Of a DNA stretch of 64,000 bases, positions 17,751-29,162 are shown piece after piece. Made by a program: the position numbers and the translations under genes. This DNA is from Nocardioides bizhenqiangii (GTDB lineage Bacteria; Actinomycetota; Actinomycetes; Propionibacteriales; Nocardioidaceae): NCBI RefSeq assembly GCF_034661235.1, contig NZ_CP141059.1, positions 372,001 to 436,000 of the forward strand, given 5' to 3'. The notes under the pieces were generated by a model that searched no databases, was not told the DNA's origin, and saw only the letters and a program-made list of their open reading frames with translations. The stretch's first letter is position 1. Every line of letters begins with the position of its first letter.

Positions 17751-18490
17751 GCCGCGCGCTTCGCGCGCGGGTCTTTCCGCGCTGCGCGCGGTTTGAGTTG
17801 GGTGGGTTGTCGCTGGGTGGGTGTGGCGGGCGGTGCGGTGGCCTCCGGTGCGGGACGAGACCCCGAGCGGGCTGCAAACCGTGGCCTGCCGGCCTGGATG
17901 TGCCACGGGCTGGATGTCCCCTGGCATGGGAAAGGGTGGATGCCGTTCCTGCGACAGGGCAGACGAAGAGAGGCCGGCAGGCCCCGACTTGCCCGCCCGG
18001 GGTCCCGCCCCGCACCGGCCACCGCACCGCCCGCCACTCCCACGGCTCAGGGTCGTTCGGGGTGGATGGGTTTCCCTGTGTCGGACCGGCCGCTCGTGTG
18101 GGAGAGGACCACCCGGCGCCGTGGTGGGTCCGTCCCTCCCAGGGCGCCGAACCGGATGACATGGGTGGACCTCATCCACCCCGCGCCTCGAGCCGTGGGA
18201 GTGGCGGGCGCGGCCGCCTTCGTGCGGTGCGGGGCGTGGGGCCCGGCGGGCAAGTCGGGGCCTGCCGGCCTCTTCTGATGGCCCCTGTCGCAGGAACCTC
18301 ATCCGGCTTGCCCATGCCAGGGCCATCCGGCCCGAGGTGTGGGTCAGGCCGGCAGGCCACGGTTTGCAGCCCGTCGGGGCCCATGCCCCGCACCGCCCCC
18401 AACCGGTCACGCCCGCCACACCCACCAGGCGACAACCCACCAACCCAACCCGCGCGAAGCGCGGAAAATCCCGCCGCGGAGCGGCGGAAT
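17751..18490. repeat. Large nested palindrome (about 740 bp) between menG and nuoA
   Basis: Left arm read 5'-3' matches the reverse complement of the right arm along its length: GGGTTGTCGC...GGTGGGTGTGGCGGGCG near 17805-17830 pairs with CGCCCGCCACACCCACC...GCGACAACCC near 18405-18440. The centre is about 18118 (GGCGCC). Each arm is itself an imperfect palindrome: the block GGCCTGCCGGCCT or its complement appears four times in alternating orientation (17883, 17971, 18259, 18346). GC-rich hairpins cap both ends. Open frames in it read similarly on both strands because of the symmetry and look non-genic. It separates the menG transcript from nuoA and could terminate transcription. Confidence 0.8.
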
Positions 18491-18667
18491 TACGGCATGC
18501 GTCCGTGCGGTAAATCCGCTGGTCAGCGGCACGTTTCGAACCCCTAGACCCCCTTGTGCGTCAGGCGCCGCGTGGTGGCAGTATGTGTCTCGCGCCACTC
18601 GTGATTCCATTCACAAGATCACGATCGGAGCGCTGGAACGGGCCCGCCGCACGGGAAGGGGAGGCAG
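18491..18667 (+). promoter_or_regulatory. Upstream region of the nuo operon
   Basis: The 177 bp between the palindrome and nuoA must hold the nuo promoter. TTGTGC (18554-18559) and CAGTAT (18579-18584) form a weak -35/-10 pair with 19-bp spacing. AAGGGGAGG precedes the TTG start of nuoA by only 3 nt, so the effective ribosome-binding core is probably its AAGGGG part. I cannot identify an operator. Confidence 0.3.
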
Positions 18668-19027
18668 TTGGAGCTCTACACGCCGGTACTCGTCCTCGCG
18701 GCTCTCGCCGCGCTGTTCGCGGTCGGCTCGGTCGCGATGAGCGCCCTCGTCGGACCGGCCCGTTACAACCGCGCGAAGCTCGACTCCTACGAGTGCGGCA
18801 TCGAGCCGACGCCGCATGCCATCGGGGGCGGCCGGTTCCCGGTGAAGTACTACATCACCGCGATGATGTTCATCGTCTTCGACATCGAGATCATCTTCCT
18901 CTACCCGTGGGCCGTGCACTTCGACGCGATGGGCTGGTTCGGGTTGGTCGAGATGGTCGTCTTCATCGCCACCGTCTTCGTCGCGTACGCCTATGTGTGG
19001 CGTCGCGGCGGCCTGGACTGGGACTAA
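18668..19027 (+). CDS. nuoA: NADH-quinone oxidoreductase subunit A
   Basis: 119 residues, three membrane helices, small membrane-arm subunit of complex I next to the quinone channel. The conserved loop YNRAKLDSYECGIEP (with the key Cys and Glu) and FDIEIIFLYPW in helix 2 are present. TTG start supported by the purine-rich AAGGGGAGG and by family N-terminal length. First gene of the nuoA-N operon; nuoB follows after 16 bp. Confidence 0.94.
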   Translation: MELYTPVLVLAALAALFAVGSVAMSALVGPARYNRAKLDSYECGIEPTPHAIGGGRFPVKYYITAMMFIVFDIEIIFLYPWAVHFDAMGWFGLVEMVVFIATVFVAYAYVWRRGGLDWD

Positions 19028-19043
19028 CAGGAGGTAGGGCCTG

Positions 19044-19598
19044 ATGGGTCTCGAAGAGAAGCTTCCGAGCGGCGTCCTCCTGACCACGGTCGAGGGCGTC
19101 GCAGGCTACTTCCGCAAGGCCAGCTTCTGGCCGGCGACGTTCGGCCTCGCGTGCTGCGCGATCGAGATGATGACCAGCGGCGGCCCGAAGTACGACCTGG
19201 CCCGCTTCGGCATGGAGGTGTTCCGCGCCAGCCCCCGGCAGGCCGACCTGATGATCGTGGCCGGCCGGGTGAGCCAGAAGATGGCGCCGGTGCTCCGCCA
19301 GATCTACGACCAGATGGCCGAGCCCAAGTGGGTGCTCGCGATGGGCGTGTGCGCCAGCAGCGGCGGCATGTTCAACAACTACGCGATCGTGCAGGGGGTC
19401 GACCACGTCGTACCCGTCGACATGTACCTCCCCGGCTGCCCGCCGCGGCCGGAGATGCTCATCGACGCGATCCTCAAGCTCCACGACAAGGTCCAGGCCG
19501 GCAAGCTCGGCGCCAACCGCGAGGCCCAGATCCGCGAGCTCGAGGCCGAGGGCCTGGTGGCGCTGCCCACCAGCGACATGAAGGGCCTGCTGCGGTGA
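19044..19598 (+). CDS. nuoB: NADH-quinone oxidoreductase subunit B
   Basis: 184 residues. Carries the terminal 4Fe-4S cluster N2 that reduces menaquinone; ligands C37, C38, C103 and C132 ([24 protein letters not shown]) are all visible. Strong AGGAGG ribosome-binding site upstream of the ATG. The stop overlaps the nuoC GTG (GTGA). Located at the junction between peripheral and membrane arms. Confidence 0.96.
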   Translation: MGLEEKLPSGVLLTTVEGVAGYFRKASFWPATFGLACCAIEMMTSGGPKYDLARFGMEVFRASPRQADLMIVAGRVSQKMAPVLRQIYDQMAEPKWVLAMGVCASSGGMFNNYAIVQGVDHVVPVDMYLPGCPPRPEMLIDAILKLHDKVQAGKLGANREAQIRELEAEGLVALPTSDMKGLLR

Positions 19599-20347
19599 CG
19601 GAGGACGAGAAGAACGTCGACGAGAACGCCGACGAGAAGAAGGTCGACGAGCCGAAGCCGGCCGTCGAGCAGCCGGCTGCCGAGCAGTCGCCCGAGAACG
19701 TCCCCGCCCCGACCGGCGAGGTGCGCAAGGTCGGCGAGCGGCACGGCATGTTCGGGGTCGCGGGCACCGGCGACACCAGCGGGTACGGCGGTCTGGTCGC
19801 CCCGGTCGTCTTCCCGGCCGCGACCGAGCGTCCGTACGGCGGCTGGTTCGACACCGTGGCCGACAGCCTCGACCCGCTCATCGAGTCGGTGGTGATCCAC
19901 CGGGGCGAGATCACCTTCCACATCGCGCCCGGCAACCTGATCGCGGCCGCGAAGCTGCTGCGCGACGACCCGACACTGCGCTTCGAGCTGTGTGCCGGCG
20001 TCAGCGGCGTGCACTACCCGGACGACCACGGACGCGAGCTGCACGCGGTCTACAGCTTCTTGTCCATGACCTACAACCGGCGGATCCGGGTCGAGGTCAG
20101 CGTGCCTGACGCCGACCCGCACCTGCCGTCGCTGTGCGGGGTCTATCCCGCGGTCGACTGGCACGAGCGCGAGACCTACGACATGTTCGGCATCGTCTTC
20201 GACGACCACCCGGCGCTGACCCGGATCCTGATGCCCGACGACTGGCCGGGCCACCCGCAGCGCAAGGACTACCCACTGGGTGGCATCCCGGTCGAGTACA
20301 AGGGCGGCACCATCCCGCCGCCCGACCAGAGGAGGTCCTACTCATGA
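19595..20347 (+). CDS. nuoC: NADH-quinone oxidoreductase subunit C
   Basis: 250 residues. The first 55 residues are a charged, low-complexity Glu/Lys/Pro/Ala extension, typical of actinobacterial NuoC, followed by the 30-kDa subunit domain with [17 protein letters not shown] and the C-terminal [13 protein letters not shown]. Peripheral-arm subunit contacting NuoD; separate from nuoD here, not fused. GTG start overlapping nuoB; the stop overlaps the nuoD ATG (ATGA). Confidence 0.95.
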   Translation: MTEDEKNVDENADEKKVDEPKPAVEQPAAEQSPENVPAPTGEVRKVGERHGMFGVAGTGDTSGYGGLVAPVVFPAATERPYGGWFDTVADSLDPLIESVVIHRGEITFHIAPGNLIAAAKLLRDDPTLRFELCAGVSGVHYPDDHGRELHAVYSFLSMTYNRRIRVEVSVPDADPHLPSLCGVYPAVDWHERETYDMFGIVFDDHPALTRILMPDDWPGHPQRKDYPLGGIPVEYKGGTIPPPDQRRSYS

Positions 20348-21690
20348 CCACCCACGACGTCTACGCCGGCTCCTCCGAGACGACCGACGGGAAAGTCTTC
20401 ACGGTCTCCGGCCAGGACTGGGACGACATCGCGGCCGGCCTCGGCGACGAGGGCGGCGACGCGCAGGAGCGGGTCGTCGTCAACATGGGGCCGCAGCACC
20501 CGTCGACCCACGGCGTGCTCCGGCTGATCCTCGAGCTCGAGGGAGAGACGGTCACCGAGGCCCGGTGCGGCATCGGCTACCTGCACACCGGCATCGAGAA
20601 GAACATGGAGTACCGCTCCTGGGTGCAGGGCACGACGTTCTGCACCCGGATGGACTACCTCAGCCCGTTCTACAACGAGATGACCTACGTCCTCGGCGTC
20701 GAGCGTCTCCTCGACATCGAGGACGACATCCCTGAGAAGGCCCAGGTCATGCGGGTGCTCCTCATGGAGCTCAACCGGATCTCCTCCCACCTGGTCTGCA
20801 TCGCGACCGGTGGCATGGAGATCGGCGCCCTCACGGTGATGACCATCGGCTTCCGTGAGCGGGAGCTGGTGCTCGACCTGTTCGAGCTGATCACCGGCCT
20901 CCGGATGAACCACGCGTTCATCCGGCCCGGTGGCGTGGCCCAGGACCTGCCCCCGGGCGCGCTCGAGGAGATCCGCGGGTTCATCGCGCTGATGAAGAAG
21001 CGGCTCCCGGAGTACGCCGCCCTCTGCAACGCCAACCCGATCTTCAAGGCACGGCTCGAGGGTGTCGGCCACCTCGACCTCGAGGGCTGCCTCGCGCTCG
21101 GTATCACCGGGCCGGTGCTGCGCAGCACCGGCTACCCGTGGGACCTGCGCAAGACGTCGCCGTACTCAGGCTACGAGACCTACGACTTCGACGTGCAGAC
21201 GTGGGACACCAGCGACTCCTACGGCCGGTTCAGGCTCCGCCTCAACGAGATGTGGGAGTCGCTCAAGATCATCGAGCAGGCCGCCGACCGGCTGGCGCGG
21301 ATGGAGGGCGAGCCGGTGATGGTCGCCGACAAGAAGATCGCGTGGCCCAGCCAGCTCGCGATCGGCAGCGACGGGATGGGCAACAGCCTCGACCACATCC
21401 GCCACATCATGGGGGAGTCGATGGAGGCGCTCATCCACCACTTCAAGCTGGTGACCGAGGGGTTCCGGGTGCCAGCCGGTCAGGCGTACGTCCCGATCGA
21501 GTCGCCCCGCGGCGAGCTCGGCGCCCACGTCGTCTCCGACGGCGGCACCCGCCCGTTCCGCGCCCACTTCCGCGACCCGTCGTTCAACAACCTGCAGGCC
21601 ATGGGCGTGATGAGCGAGGGCAGCATGATCGCCGACGTCATCGTCGCGATCGCCAGCATCGACCCGGTGATGGGAGGTGTCGACAGGTGA
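20344..21690 (+). CDS. nuoD: NADH-quinone oxidoreductase subunit D
   Basis: 448 residues, 49-kDa subunit that forms the quinone-binding cavity with Nuo[16 protein letters not shown] (near 42), [12 protein letters not shown] and the C-terminal [13 protein letters not shown] are the family's conserved blocks. The N-terminal 35 residues are variable. An AGGAGG site precedes the ATG. Stop overlaps the nuoE GTG. Confidence 0.96.
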   Translation: MTTHDVYAGSSETTDGKVFTVSGQDWDDIAAGLGDEGGDAQERVVVNMGPQHPSTHGVLRLILELEGETVTEARCGIGYLHTGIEKNMEYRSWVQGTTFCTRMDYLSPFYNEMTYVLGVERLLDIEDDIPEKAQVMRVLLMELNRISSHLVCIATGGMEIGALTVMTIGFRERELVLDLFELITGLRMNHAFIRPGGVAQDLPPGALEEIRGFIALMKKRLPEYAALCNANPIFKARLEGVGHLDLEGCLALGITGPVLRSTGYPWDLRKTSPYSGYETYDFDVQTWDTSDSYGRFRLRLNEMWESLKIIEQAADRLARMEGEPVMVADKKIAWPSQLAIGSDGMGNSLDHIRHIMGESMEALIHHFKLVTEGFRVPAGQAYVPIESPRGELGAHVVSDGGTRPFRAHFRDPSFNNLQAMGVMSEGSMIADVIVAIASIDPVMGGVDR

Positions 21691-22484
21691 ACGTCCTCGA
21701 CGACAAGACGCTCGACGAGCTGCGCGAGATCGCCGGCCGCTACCCGGAGAAGCGCTCGGGTCTGCTGCCGATGCTCCACCTCGCGCAGTCCGTGCAGGGC
21801 AAGGTGACGCCCGAGGCCATCGAGGCCTGCGCCGACATCCTCGACATCTCCGCCGCCGACGTCAGCGGCGTCGCGACGTTCTACACGATGTACAAGCGGC
21901 ACGCGGTCGGCGACTTCCACGTCGGCGTCTGCACCAACACGCTGTGCGCGGTGATGGGTGGCGACGCGATCTTCGACCGGCTCAAGGAGCACCTCGACGT
22001 CGGCAACGACGAGGTCGCCGAGAAGCGGCAAGGCGATCAGCACTCCGTGAGCCTCGAGCACGTCGAGTGCAACGCGGCCTGCGACTACGCCCCGGTCGTG
22101 ATGGTCAACTGGGAGTTCATGGACAACCAGACCCCCGACAGCGCGGTCCAGATGGTCGAGGCGCTCCGCACCGGCCAGGAGGTCCGCTCCACCCGAGGTC
22201 CCGCCATCTGCACCTGGCGCGAGGCCGAGCGGGTGCTCGCCGGCTTCCCCGACGGCCGCGTCGACGAAGGCCCGGGCGCCGGACCGGCGAGTCTGGCCGG
22301 GCTCGAGATCGCTCGCGAGCGCGGCTGGACCGCTCCGACCGCGCCGGCACCGGCCGCGGTCGAAGCCGCCGGGTCGAAGCAGGAGGCGGTCTCCGAGGCC
22401 GACACGTCGCGGGCCGAGTCCGAGACGGTCGAGGAGACCAGCGCCACCGGCGAGTCCGCTGCGGAGAAGGAGGAGGCGCAGTGA
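21687..22484 (+). CDS. nuoE: NADH-quinone oxidoreductase subunit E
   Basis: 265 residues. Thioredoxin-like 2Fe-2S subunit (cluster N1a); ligands in VCTNTLC and ECNAAC. The Glu/Ala/Ser-rich C-terminal tail (residues about 205-265) is longer than in E. coli and looks disordered. GTG start overlapping nuoD; the stop overlaps nuoF (GTGA). Part of the NADH dehydrogenase module with NuoF and NuoG. Confidence 0.95.
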   Translation: MNVLDDKTLDELREIAGRYPEKRSGLLPMLHLAQSVQGKVTPEAIEACADILDISAADVSGVATFYTMYKRHAVGDFHVGVCTNTLCAVMGGDAIFDRLKEHLDVGNDEVAEKRQGDQHSVSLEHVECNAACDYAPVVMVNWEFMDNQTPDSAVQMVEALRTGQEVRSTRGPAICTWREAERVLAGFPDGRVDEGPGAGPASLAGLEIARERGWTAPTAPAPAAVEAAGSKQEAVSEADTSRAESETVEETSATGESAAEKEEAQ

Positions 22485-23812
22485 CCGCCCAGGACTCCGT
22501 GCTGACCCCGGTCCTCACCGACATGTGGGACGTCGACCGCGGGTGGACGCTGCCGGCCTACGCGGCCAAGGGCGGCTACCAAGCGCTCGACCATGCCTTC
22601 GGCATGAGCCCGGACGACGTCATCACCGCCGTCAAGGACTCCGGCCTGCGCGGTCGCGGCGGCGCCGGCTTCCCGACCGGCATGAAGTGGTCGTTCATCC
22701 CGCAGGACAACCCCCGGCCCAAGTACCTCGTGGTGAACGCCGACGAGTCCGAGCCGGGCACCTGCAAGGACATCCCGCTGATGATGGGCAACCCGCACGT
22801 CCTCGTCGAGGGCGTCATCATCAGCTCCTACGCGATCCGCGCCAACAAGGCGTTCATCTACATCCGCGGCGAGGTGCTCCACGTCATCCGCCGGGTGCAG
22901 GCGGCGGTCGACGAGGCGTACGCCGCCGGCCACCTCGGCAAGGACATCCACGGGTCCGGCTACGACCTCGACGTCGTCGTGCACGCCGGTGCCGGCGCCT
23001 ACATCTGCGGCGAGGAGACCGCGCTCCTCGAGGGCCTCGAGGGCCGTCGCGGACAGCCGCGCCTCCGGCCGCCGTTCCCGGCCGTCGCCGGCCTCTATGC
23101 GAGCCCGACCGTCATCAACAACGTCGAGTCGATCGCGTCGGTCCCCAGCATCGTCGCCAACGGCGCCAAGTGGTTCGCGTCCATGGGCACCGAGAAGTCC
23201 GCGGGCTTCGGCATCTTCTCCCTCTCCGGGCACGTGCAGAAGCCGGGTCAGTACGAAGCGCCCCTCGGCATCACGCTCCGCGAGCTGCTCGACCTCGCCG
23301 GCGGCGTCCGCGAGGGCCACCAGCTGAAGTTCTGGACCCCGGGCGGGTCCAGCACGCCGCTGCTCACTGCTGAGCACCTCGACATCCCGCTCGACTTCGA
23401 GGGCGTCGGTGCGGCCGGTTCGATGCTCGGCACCCGGGCGCTGCAGATCTTCGACGACAGCGTCTGCGTCGTCCGGGCCGTGCTGCGCTGGACCGAGTTC
23501 TACAAGCACGAGTCGTGCGGCAAGTGCACCCCGTGCCGCGAGGGCACCTGGTGGCTCGTGCAGGCCCTCAGCCGGCTCGAGAAGGGCTCGATCGCCGAGG
23601 CCGACGGTGCGGAGACCTTGGACCTGCTCCTCGACCAGTGCGACAACATCCTCGGGCGCTCCTTCTGCGCCCTCGGTGACGGTGCGACCAGCCCGATCTC
23701 GAGCTCGATCGCCTACTTCCGAGACGAGTACCTCGCCCACCTGGCGCAGGGCGGATGCCCCTTCGACCCGGCGAGATCGACGGCCTGGGCCGGCCAGGAG
23801 GTGAGGGCATGA
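22481..23812 (+). CDS. nuoF: NADH-quinone oxidoreductase subunit F
   Basis: 443 residues. FMN- and NADH-binding subunit: [16 protein letters not shown] and [13 protein letters not shown] (glycine-rich nucleotide sites), SLBB domain in the middle, and the 4Fe-4S N3 motif [12 protein letters not shown] near residue 350. Entry point for electrons from NADH. Translationally coupled to nuoE and nuoG. Confidence 0.96.
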   Translation: MTAQDSVLTPVLTDMWDVDRGWTLPAYAAKGGYQALDHAFGMSPDDVITAVKDSGLRGRGGAGFPTGMKWSFIPQDNPRPKYLVVNADESEPGTCKDIPLMMGNPHVLVEGVIISSYAIRANKAFIYIRGEVLHVIRRVQAAVDEAYAAGHLGKDIHGSGYDLDVVVHAGAGAYICGEETALLEGLEGRRGQPRLRPPFPAVAGLYASPTVINNVESIASVPSIVANGAKWFASMGTEKSAGFGIFSLSGHVQKPGQYEAPLGITLRELLDLAGGVREGHQLKFWTPGGSSTPLLTAEHLDIPLDFEGVGAAGSMLGTRALQIFDDSVCVVRAVLRWTEFYKHESCGKCTPCREGTWWLVQALSRLEKGSIAEADGAETLDLLLDQCDNILGRSFCALGDGATSPISSSIAYFRDEYLAHLAQGGCPFDPARSTAWAGQEVRA

Positions 23813-26277
23813 CCACCACGCCCGAGAAAGCGACCGACCTGGTCAACGTCACCATCGACGGCATCCAGGTCGCGGTCCCCAAGGACACGCTGGTGATCCG
23901 GGCGGCCGAGCAGGTCGGCGTCCAGATCCCGCGCTTCTGCGACCACCCGCTGCTCGCGCCGGTCGGCGCCTGCCGCCAGTGCCTGGTCGACGTACCCGAC
24001 GCCGGCAACGGCCGCGGCTTCCCCAAGCCGCAGGCCTCCTGCACGCTTCCGGTCGCCGACGGCATGGTCGTCAACACGCAGGTCACCAGCCCGGTCGCCG
24101 ACAAGGCGCAGCAGGGCGTGATGGAGTTCCTCCTCATCAACCATCCCCTCGACTGCCCGGTGTGCGACAAGGGCGGCGAGTGCCCGCTGCAGAACCAGGC
24201 GATGTCCAACGGCCGTGGCGAGTCGCGGTTCTCGAGCCCTGCGTCCGAGGGCGTCAAGCGGACCTTCCCCAAGCCGATCAACCTGTCGCCCAACGTGCTG
24301 CTCGACCGCGAGCGGTGCATCGTGTGCCAGCGCTGCACCCGCTTCGCCGACGAGATCGCGGGCGACCCGTTCATCGCGCTGGTCGAGCGGGGCGCCCAGC
24401 AGCAGATCGGTATCGCCGAGGACGCGCCGTTCCTGTCGTACTTCTCCGGCAACGTCATCCAGATCTGTCCCGTCGGCGCCCTCACGTCGGAGGAGTACCG
24501 GTTCCGGTCCCGTCCGTTCGACCTGGTGTCCAGTCCCGCCATCGCGGAGCACGACGCCTGCGGCTCCGCCATCCGCGTCGACCACCGGCGCGGCAAGGTG
24601 ATGCGCCGGCAGGCTGGCGACGACCCCGCGGTCAACGAGGAGTGGATCACCGACAAGGACCGGTTCGCGTTCAGCTACGCGCACGCGGACGACCGGATCA
24701 CGTACCCGCAGGTCCGCGGCGCCGACGGCGTCCTGCGCCCCGCGTCATGGCCCGAGGCGTTCGCCGTCGCCGCCCGCGGCCTCGCCGCTGCCCGGACGGC
24801 CGGCGGGGTGGGCGTCCTGACCGGTGGTCGGCTCACCGCCGAGGACGCCTACGCCTACAGCAAGTTCGCCCGCGTCGCGCTCGGGACCAACGACATCGAC
24901 TTCCGCGCCCGGCCGCTCTCGGCCGAGGAGACGGACTTCCTCGCCGCGCACGTCGTCCTCACCGCTCCGGCGGGCGGCGGCGTGACCTACGGCGACCTCC
25001 AGTCCGCGGCGAAGGTCGTGCTGGTCGGGCTCGAGCCCGAGGACGAGGCCGGCGCGATCTTCCTGCGCCTGCGCAAGGCGGTCCTCGCCGGCCGCACCCA
25101 GGTGACCGCCCTGGCGCCGTACCGGACCCGGGGCCTGAGCAAGCTGTCGGGTCGGCTGGTCCCGACCGTTCCCGGCACCGAGGCGGAGGCGCTCCGTTCA
25201 CTGCTCGAGCAGGCCGAGCACGGCGTCGACAGCACCGCGGTGGTGCTGGTCGGCGAGCGTCTCGCGGCCGTGCCGGGCGCCCTCAGCGCCGCTGCCGAGC
25301 TGGCGGCGAAGTCCGGTGCCCGACTGGCCTGGGTGCCGCGTCGGGCAGGAGACCGTGGCGCGATCGAGGCCGGCTGCCTGCCCAACCTGCTGCCCGGCGG
25401 CCGACCGGTCGCCGACGCCTCGGCCCGGGTCGACGCCGCCGCCGCCTGGGGCGTCGACGCGCTGCCCGAGGCCGAGGGCCGCGACGCCGACGGGATCGTG
25501 GCCGCGCTGAACGCCGGCGAGCTCGGCGGGCTGGTGATCGCGGGTGTCGACCCCGCCGACACCGCCGACCCGGCCGCCACCCGTGCCGCCGTCGGGGCCG
25601 CCGGCTTCGTCGTCGCCCTCGACCTCCGCGAGACGGAGGTAACCCGGGTCGCCGACGTCGTGCTGCCGGTCGCACCGGTGAGCGACAAGTCGGGTTCGTT
25701 CGTCAACTGGGAGGGCCGGATGCGGTCCTTCGAGGCCGCGCTCCGCAACCCCTCCTCGCTCCCGGACCTGCGCATCCTGTCCGGCATCGCGGCGGAGATG
25801 GGCACGCCGCTCGGCTTCCGCTCCGTACCGGAGGTCCGTGCCGAGATGGCGCAGCTGGGGCCGTGGGACGGCGAGCGACCTGGTCTCGATACGTCCTCGC
25901 CTAGCGGCTCGGACTACTCGACCAACGAAGATGTCGTTGGTCGAGTAGCGGCGAGCGCCAGCGAGCCGCGTATCCAGACCTATGTCCTCGCGACCTGGAA
26001 GCAGTCGATCGACAACGGCCGGATGCAGGACGGCGACAAGTACCTCAAGGCCACCGCGCGGCCCGTGGTCGCGCTGGTGCACCAGGACGTCTACGACAGG
26101 TGCGGGTCGACCGTGACCCTGACCGGTGACCGCGGGTCGGTCACGCTGCCGGCCGAGGTCGGCGTCGACCTGGCGCCCGGCGTGGTGTGGGTGCCCGCCA
26201 ACTCGTTCGGCGCCGGAGTGCTCAGCGACCTCGCCTCGCCCGGCAGTCGCGTGCGCGTGGAGGGAGGACAACCGTGA
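23809..26277 (+). CDS. nuoG: NADH-quinone oxidoreductase subunit G, with in-frame repeat insertion
   Basis: 822 residues. N-terminal 2Fe-2S ferredoxin domain ([15 protein letters not shown]), the His/Cys cluster motif [13 protein letters not shown], two 4Fe-4S motifs (CIVCQRC..., ICPVGAL), then a catalytically inactive molybdopterin-oxidoreductase-like domain. Residues 692-724 are encoded exactly by a 99-bp palindromic repeat (25882-25980) inserted between the large domain and the C-terminal [11 protein letters not shown] region; the frame is kept. In relatives this position is a variable loop, which would explain tolerance. ATG overlaps nuoF; the stop overlaps nuoH. Confidence 0.95.
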   Translation: MTTTPEKATDLVNVTIDGIQVAVPKDTLVIRAAEQVGVQIPRFCDHPLLAPVGACRQCLVDVPDAGNGRGFPKPQASCTLPVADGMVVNTQVTSPVADKAQQGVMEFLLINHPLDCPVCDKGGECPLQNQAMSNGRGESRFSSPASEGVKRTFPKPINLSPNVLLDRERCIVCQRCTRFADEIAGDPFIALVERGAQQQIGIAEDAPFLSYFSGNVIQICPVGALTSEEYRFRSRPFDLVSSPAIAEHDACGSAIRVDHRRGKVMRRQAGDDPAVNEEWITDKDRFAFSYAHADDRITYPQVRGADGVLRPASWPEAFAVAARGLAAARTAGGVGVLTGGRLTAEDAYAYSKFARVALGTNDIDFRARPLSAEETDFLAAHVVLTAPAGGGVTYGDLQSAAKVVLVGLEPEDEAGAIFLRLRKAVLAGRTQVTALAPYRTRGLSKLSGRLVPTVPGTEAEALRSLLEQAEHGVDSTAVVLVGERLAAVPGALSAAAELAAKSGARLAWVPRRAGDRGAIEAGCLPNLLPGGRPVADASARVDAAAAWGVDALPEAEGRDADGIVAALNAGELGGLVIAGVDPADTADPAATRAAVGAAGFVVALDLRETEVTRVADVVLPVAPVSDKSGSFVNWEGRMRSFEAALRNPSSLPDLRILSGIAAEMGTPLGFRSVPEVRAEMAQLGPWDGERPGLDTSSPSGSDYSTNEDVVGRVAASASEPRIQTYVLATWKQSIDNGRMQDGDKYLKATARPVVALVHQDVYDRCGSTVTLTGDRGSVTLPAEVGVDLAPGVVWVPANSFGAGVLSDLASPGSRVRVEGGQP
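25882..25980. repeat. 99-bp palindromic repeat inserted in nuoG
   Basis: Begins GGTCTCGATACG and ends CGTATCCAGACC, an imperfect terminal inverted pair. The core is a perfect 15-bp stem (CTACTCGACCAACGA, 25914-25928, and its complement at 25934-25948) around a 5-nt loop AGATG. Length is 33 codons exactly and aligned to the nuoG frame, so it adds 33 residues without a stop. Same family as the elements at 15.9 and 55.9 kb, with the half-elements in the opposite order. Confidence 0.85.
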
Positions 26278-27653
26278 TCGCCAACCTGCTGCCGCTCGCG
26301 GCGGACGACACCGAGCTGCCGGCGTTCGGCCACGACGTCTGGTGGGTCATCGGCCTCAAGACACTGCTGATCTTCGTCATCCTGGTGCTGCTCACCCTCT
26401 TCAACATCTGGTGGGAGCGCCGGGTCGTGGCCCGGATGCAGCACCGGATCGGGCCCAACGTGCACGGGCCGTTCGGCCTCCTGCAGTCGCTCGCCGACGG
26501 CGTCAAGCTCGCCCTCAAGGAGGACCTGACGCCCAAGAACGCCGACAAGCTCGTCTTCATCCTCGCGCCGGTCATCGCGACGGTCCCCGCGTTCGTGACG
26601 TTCGCCGTCATCCCGTTCGGCCCCGAGGTCAACTTTTTCGGCGAGCGGACCCCGCTCCAGCTCACCGACATGCCGGTCGCCGTGCTCTTCGTGATGGCGA
26701 TCGCGTCCATCGGCATCTACGGCATCGTGCTCGGCGGCTGGTCCAGCGGCTCGACGTACTCGCTGCTCGGCGGCCTCCGGTCGAGCGCCCAGATGATCTC
26801 CTACGAGGTCGCGATGGGCCTCGCGCTGGTGTCGGTCTTCATGTACGCCGGCGCGATGTCGACCAGTGAGATCGTCGCCGCCCAGGACGACTACTGGTTC
26901 GGCCTGATCCTGTTCCCGTCGTTCGTGATCTACACGATCGCGATGGTGGGGGAGACCAACCGCGCGCCGTTCGACCTCCCGGAGGCCGAGGGCGAACTGG
27001 TCGGCGGCTTCCACACCGAGTACTCCTCGCTGAAGTTCGCCCTCTTCTTCCTCGCCGAGTACATCAACATGGCGACCGTGTCGGCGCTCGCGACGACCCT
27101 GTTCCTCGGCGGCTGGCACGCACCGTTCTGGATCGACGAGCTCTGGGCCGGGGCGAACGAGGGCTACTGGCCGGTGCTCTGGTTCTTCGGCAAGGTCCTC
27201 TTCTTCATCTTCATCTTCATCTGGCTGCGCGGCTCGTTGCCGCGACTGCGCTACGACCAGTTCATGGCGTTCGGCTGGAAGCTGCTGATCCCGGGCGCGC
27301 TGGCATGGATCATCGCGGTCGCCGCGATGCGGACGGCCCGCAACGAGGGAGTCTTCGACGACGGCCTGATCGGCGAGCCACGCAACCTGCTCATCGTGGT
27401 CGGCGTGATCGTCGGCGTCTCCCTGGTGCTGTTCCTGATCCCCGAGAGCCGCAGGAGCGACGACGACGCGACGCACCTCGCGGCGCCGCGCTCGGGCGGC
27501 TACCCGGTGCCGCCCATGCCGGCCGGCGGAGCGGTCCGGGGCGCGGCCCGGCCGCTCGTGTTCGCAGCGGACGAGCGGGTCACCACCCCAGGGACGAGCA
27601 GCAGGTCCGGCACCACCGACAACACCACCGACCGAGGGGCGAACGATGGCTGA
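26274..27653 (+). CDS. nuoH: NADH-quinone oxidoreductase subunit H
   Basis: 459 residues, eight or nine membrane helices. Connects the quinone cavity to the proton-pumping arm; conserved [15 protein letters not shown] (near 48) and [17 protein letters not shown] (near 228) form the quinone-access loop. The C-terminal 75 residues are a hydrophilic Ser/Gly/Pro extension found in actinobacterial NuoH. GTG overlaps nuoG; the ATG of nuoI lies inside its last codons. Confidence 0.96.
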   Translation: MIANLLPLAADDTELPAFGHDVWWVIGLKTLLIFVILVLLTLFNIWWERRVVARMQHRIGPNVHGPFGLLQSLADGVKLALKEDLTPKNADKLVFILAPVIATVPAFVTFAVIPFGPEVNFFGERTPLQLTDMPVAVLFVMAIASIGIYGIVLGGWSSGSTYSLLGGLRSSAQMISYEVAMGLALVSVFMYAGAMSTSEIVAAQDDYWFGLILFPSFVIYTIAMVGETNRAPFDLPEAEGELVGGFHTEYSSLKFALFFLAEYINMATVSALATTLFLGGWHAPFWIDELWAGANEGYWPVLWFFGKVLFFIFIFIWLRGSLPRLRYDQFMAFGWKLLIPGALAWIIAVAAMRTARNEGVFDDGLIGEPRNLLIVVGVIVGVSLVLFLIPESRRSDDDATHLAAPRSGGYPVPPMPAGGAVRGAARPLVFAADERVTTPGTSSRSGTTDNTTDRGANDG

Positions 27654-28296
27654 TCAGCCAGGCAAGCAGGACTCCCCGTCGCTCAAGGAGCAGTTCTGGG
27701 ACCCGGTGGCCGGCTTCGGGGTGACCTTCCGGACCATGTTCCGCAAGGTCGTCACCGAGCAGTACCCGAAGGAGAAGTTCCCCACCGCGCCGCGGTTCCA
27801 CGGGCGGCACCAGCTCAACCGGTGGCCAGACGGCCTGGAGAAGTGCATCGGCTGCGAGCTGTGTGCCTGGGCGTGCCCGGCCGACGCGATCTACGTCGAG
27901 GGCGCGGAGAACAGCGACCAGCCGACCGTGGATGCCGACGGCAACACCGTGCAGTCGGGGCGCTTCTCGCCTGGCGAGCGCTACGGCCGCGTCTACCAGA
28001 TCAACTACCTGCGCTGCATCCTCTGCGGTCTCTGCATCGAGGCGTGCCCGACCCGGGCGCTCACGATGACCAACGAGTACGAGCTCGCCGATGACAACCG
28101 GCGCGACCTGATCTTCGAGAAGTCCGACCTGCTCGCACCGCTGCTTCCCGGGATGGAGCAGCCGCCGCACCCGATGCTGCTCGGCGACGACGAGCAGGCC
28201 TACTACCGCGGCGAAGCCGCGACGCCCGTCGACGCGAGCGAGCGTCCTGCGGCATCGCGGGCCGCCCAGGCACCGAGCGAGGAGGCCGCGCAGTGA
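27646..28296 (+). CDS. nuoI: NADH-quinone oxidoreductase subunit I
   Basis: 216 residues. Two 4Fe-4S clusters (N6a, N6b) in [12 protein letters not shown] and [12 protein letters not shown], linking NuoG to NuoB. The N-terminal amphipathic region and [14 protein letters not shown] are typical. The ATG overlaps nuoH by 8 bp. The C-terminal tail after about residue 170 is Ala/Glu-rich and variable. Confidence 0.96.
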   Translation: MADQPGKQDSPSLKEQFWDPVAGFGVTFRTMFRKVVTEQYPKEKFPTAPRFHGRHQLNRWPDGLEKCIGCELCAWACPADAIYVEGAENSDQPTVDADGNTVQSGRFSPGERYGRVYQINYLRCILCGLCIEACPTRALTMTNEYELADDNRRDLIFEKSDLLAPLLPGMEQPPHPMLLGDDEQAYYRGEAATPVDASERPAASRAAQAPSEEAAQ

Positions 28297-29162
28297 CCGC
28301 ATTCTGGATCCTCGCGCCGATCATGGTGCTGGCCGCGCTCGGCATCCTGTTCGTGCGCAAGGCCGTGCACGCCGCGCTGCTGCTGGCTGTGGTGATGATC
28401 AGCCTGGCGATCCTGTACGCCGTGCTCGAGGCGCCGTTCCTCTTCGCCGTGCAGATCATCGTCTACACCGGCGCGATCCTGATGCTCTTCCTCTTCGTGC
28501 TGATGCTGGTCGGGGTGGACGCGTCCGACTCGCTGGTCGAGACGATCAAGGGACAGCGGGCGCTGGCCTGGCTCACCGGCCTGGTGTTCGTGGTCGTGCT
28601 GCTCGTCGGCCTGACCCAGATCAGCTTCGGCACCGCGGTCGGGCTCGACGAGGCCAACGAGGGCGGCAACGTGCAGGTGCTGGCGAACCTGCTGTTCTCC
28701 CGCTACGTCTTCGCCTTCGAGGTCACCAGCGCGCTGCTGATCACGGCCGCCGTCGGCGCGATGGTGCTGGCCCACCGCGAGCGGCTCACGCCGAAGGTCA
28801 ACCAGGCCGACCTCGCGGCCAAGCGGGTCCGGGACTTCAGCGAGAAGGGCGTCCACCTAGGGCCGCTGCCGCCACCCGGTGTCTACGCCCGCCACAACGC
28901 CGTCGACACCCCCGCACTGCTGCCCGACGGCAGCCCGGCGCCGGCCTCTGTGTCCCGCGTCCTCGCGGCGCGTGGCTCGATCCGCGCGGCCGAGGACCTC
29001 GCCGACGACATCGACGTGGTCACCGCGCAGCTCGACCAGGACCCCGGCACCAAGCCCGAGACCGGCGGCAAGACCAGCGCTACAGCCAGTTCAGAGGAGG
29101 ATCAGGCCGCGCCCCACGGTGACCACAGTGTGCGAGGCCAGGAAAAGGGTGACCACAAGTGA
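28293..29162 (+). CDS. nuoJ: NADH-quinone oxidoreductase subunit J
   Basis: 289 residues. Five membrane helices in the first 165 residues (including [16 protein letters not shown], the helix-3 pi-bulge region), then a long cytoplasmic tail of about 120 residues rich in Asp/Ala/Thr. The tail is common in actinobacterial NuoJ and absent from E. coli. GTG overlaps nuoI; the stop overlaps nuoK. Confidence 0.94.
   Translation: MTAFWILAPIMVLAALGILFVRKAVHAALLLAVVMISLAILYAVLEAPFLFAVQIIVYTGAILMLFLFVLMLVGVDASDSLVETIKGQRALAWLTGLVFVVVLLVGLTQISFGTAVGLDEANEGGNVQVLANLLFSRYVFAFEVTSALLITAAVGAMVLAHRERLTPKVNQADLAAKRVRDFSEKGVHLGPLPPPGVYARHNAVDTPALLPDGSPAPASVSRVLAARGSIRAAEDLADDIDVVTAQLDQDPGTKPETGGKTSATASSEEDQAAPHGDHSVRGQEKGDHK

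Noticed and set aside
17793..18278. 161-codon ORF inside the large palindrome (and mirror ORFs on the minus strand)
   Set aside because: Similar peptides arise on both strands because of the inverted repeat; rich in Arg, Pro, Trp and Cys, no ribosome-binding site, no domain.
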